Assembly (NCBI GenBank): GCA_947461985.1
Contig: CANHNT010000118.1
Span: 1-6,363 of the forward strand
Length of the DNA stretch: 6,363 nt
Source: Bacteroidota bacterium
GTDB taxonomy: Bacteria; Bacteroidota; Bacteroidia; Chitinophagales; Chitinophagaceae
Direction: 5' to 3'
In this document: piece after piece, positions 6,358-6,363 of the stretch
How positions within the stretch are numbered: the stretch's first letter is position 1
How the letters are laid out: every line of letters begins with the position of its first letter
Made by a program: the position numbers and the translations under genes
The notes under the pieces: generated by a model
Told to the model about the DNA's origin: nothing
The model's database searches: none
What the model saw: the letters and a program-made list of their open reading frames with translations, nothing else

Positions 6358-6363
6358 CACCAA

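Overview
The window is AT-rich DNA that looks like a Bacteroidota chromosome (Flavobacteriia, Chitinophagia or Sphingobacteriia type; I cannot place it further). The reasons are the protein families present (a DUF2723/TMEM260-like membrane protein and a secreted protein with a DUF4476-like C-terminus), the lack of clear Shine-Dalgarno sequences before any start codon, and matches to the Bacteroidota -7 promoter element TAnnTTTG.

Layout, left to right. The 3' end of a NupG-type nucleoside:H+ symporter gene enters from the left edge (+ strand, to 359) and is followed by a probable stem-loop terminator. A complete SRPBCC/AHSA1-type gene follows on the + strand (450-863). It converges, 12 bp away, on a leftward block of three tightly packed genes: a 1018-aa DUF2723 membrane protein (5602 to 2546), a 167-aa biotin carboxyl carrier protein (2546 to 2043, sharing one base with the previous stop as TAATG), and a 382-aa secreted Lys-rich protein with a DUF4476-like tail (2024 to 876). 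The spacing predicts one operon, with a -7 promoter match 23 bp before the first gene. Further right is a RidA-family gene (6202 to 5789, - strand), which most resembles 2-aminomuconate deaminases. At the extreme right edge a TTTGCACC motif suggests the promoter of a rightward gene outside the window.

The 186-bp gap between ridA and the DUF2723 gene holds the main non-coding structure: almost five tandem copies of the heptamer CTCACAT, touching the ridA stop codon, and facing a degenerate inverted copy of the same pattern, so that the two can form a long imperfect hairpin.

How the genes work together is only partly readable. The three-gene operon joins a probable GT-C-type glycosyltransferase homologue, a carrier protein for a biotin-dependent acyl-CoA carboxylase whose partner subunits are not in the window, and an exported protein of unknown function. 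This may be co-expression without a shared pathway. I found no tRNA, rRNA, CRISPR array, insertion sequence, prophage or defence system. The window is mostly ordinary core-type gene content, and I do not see convincing evidence of a new biological system.
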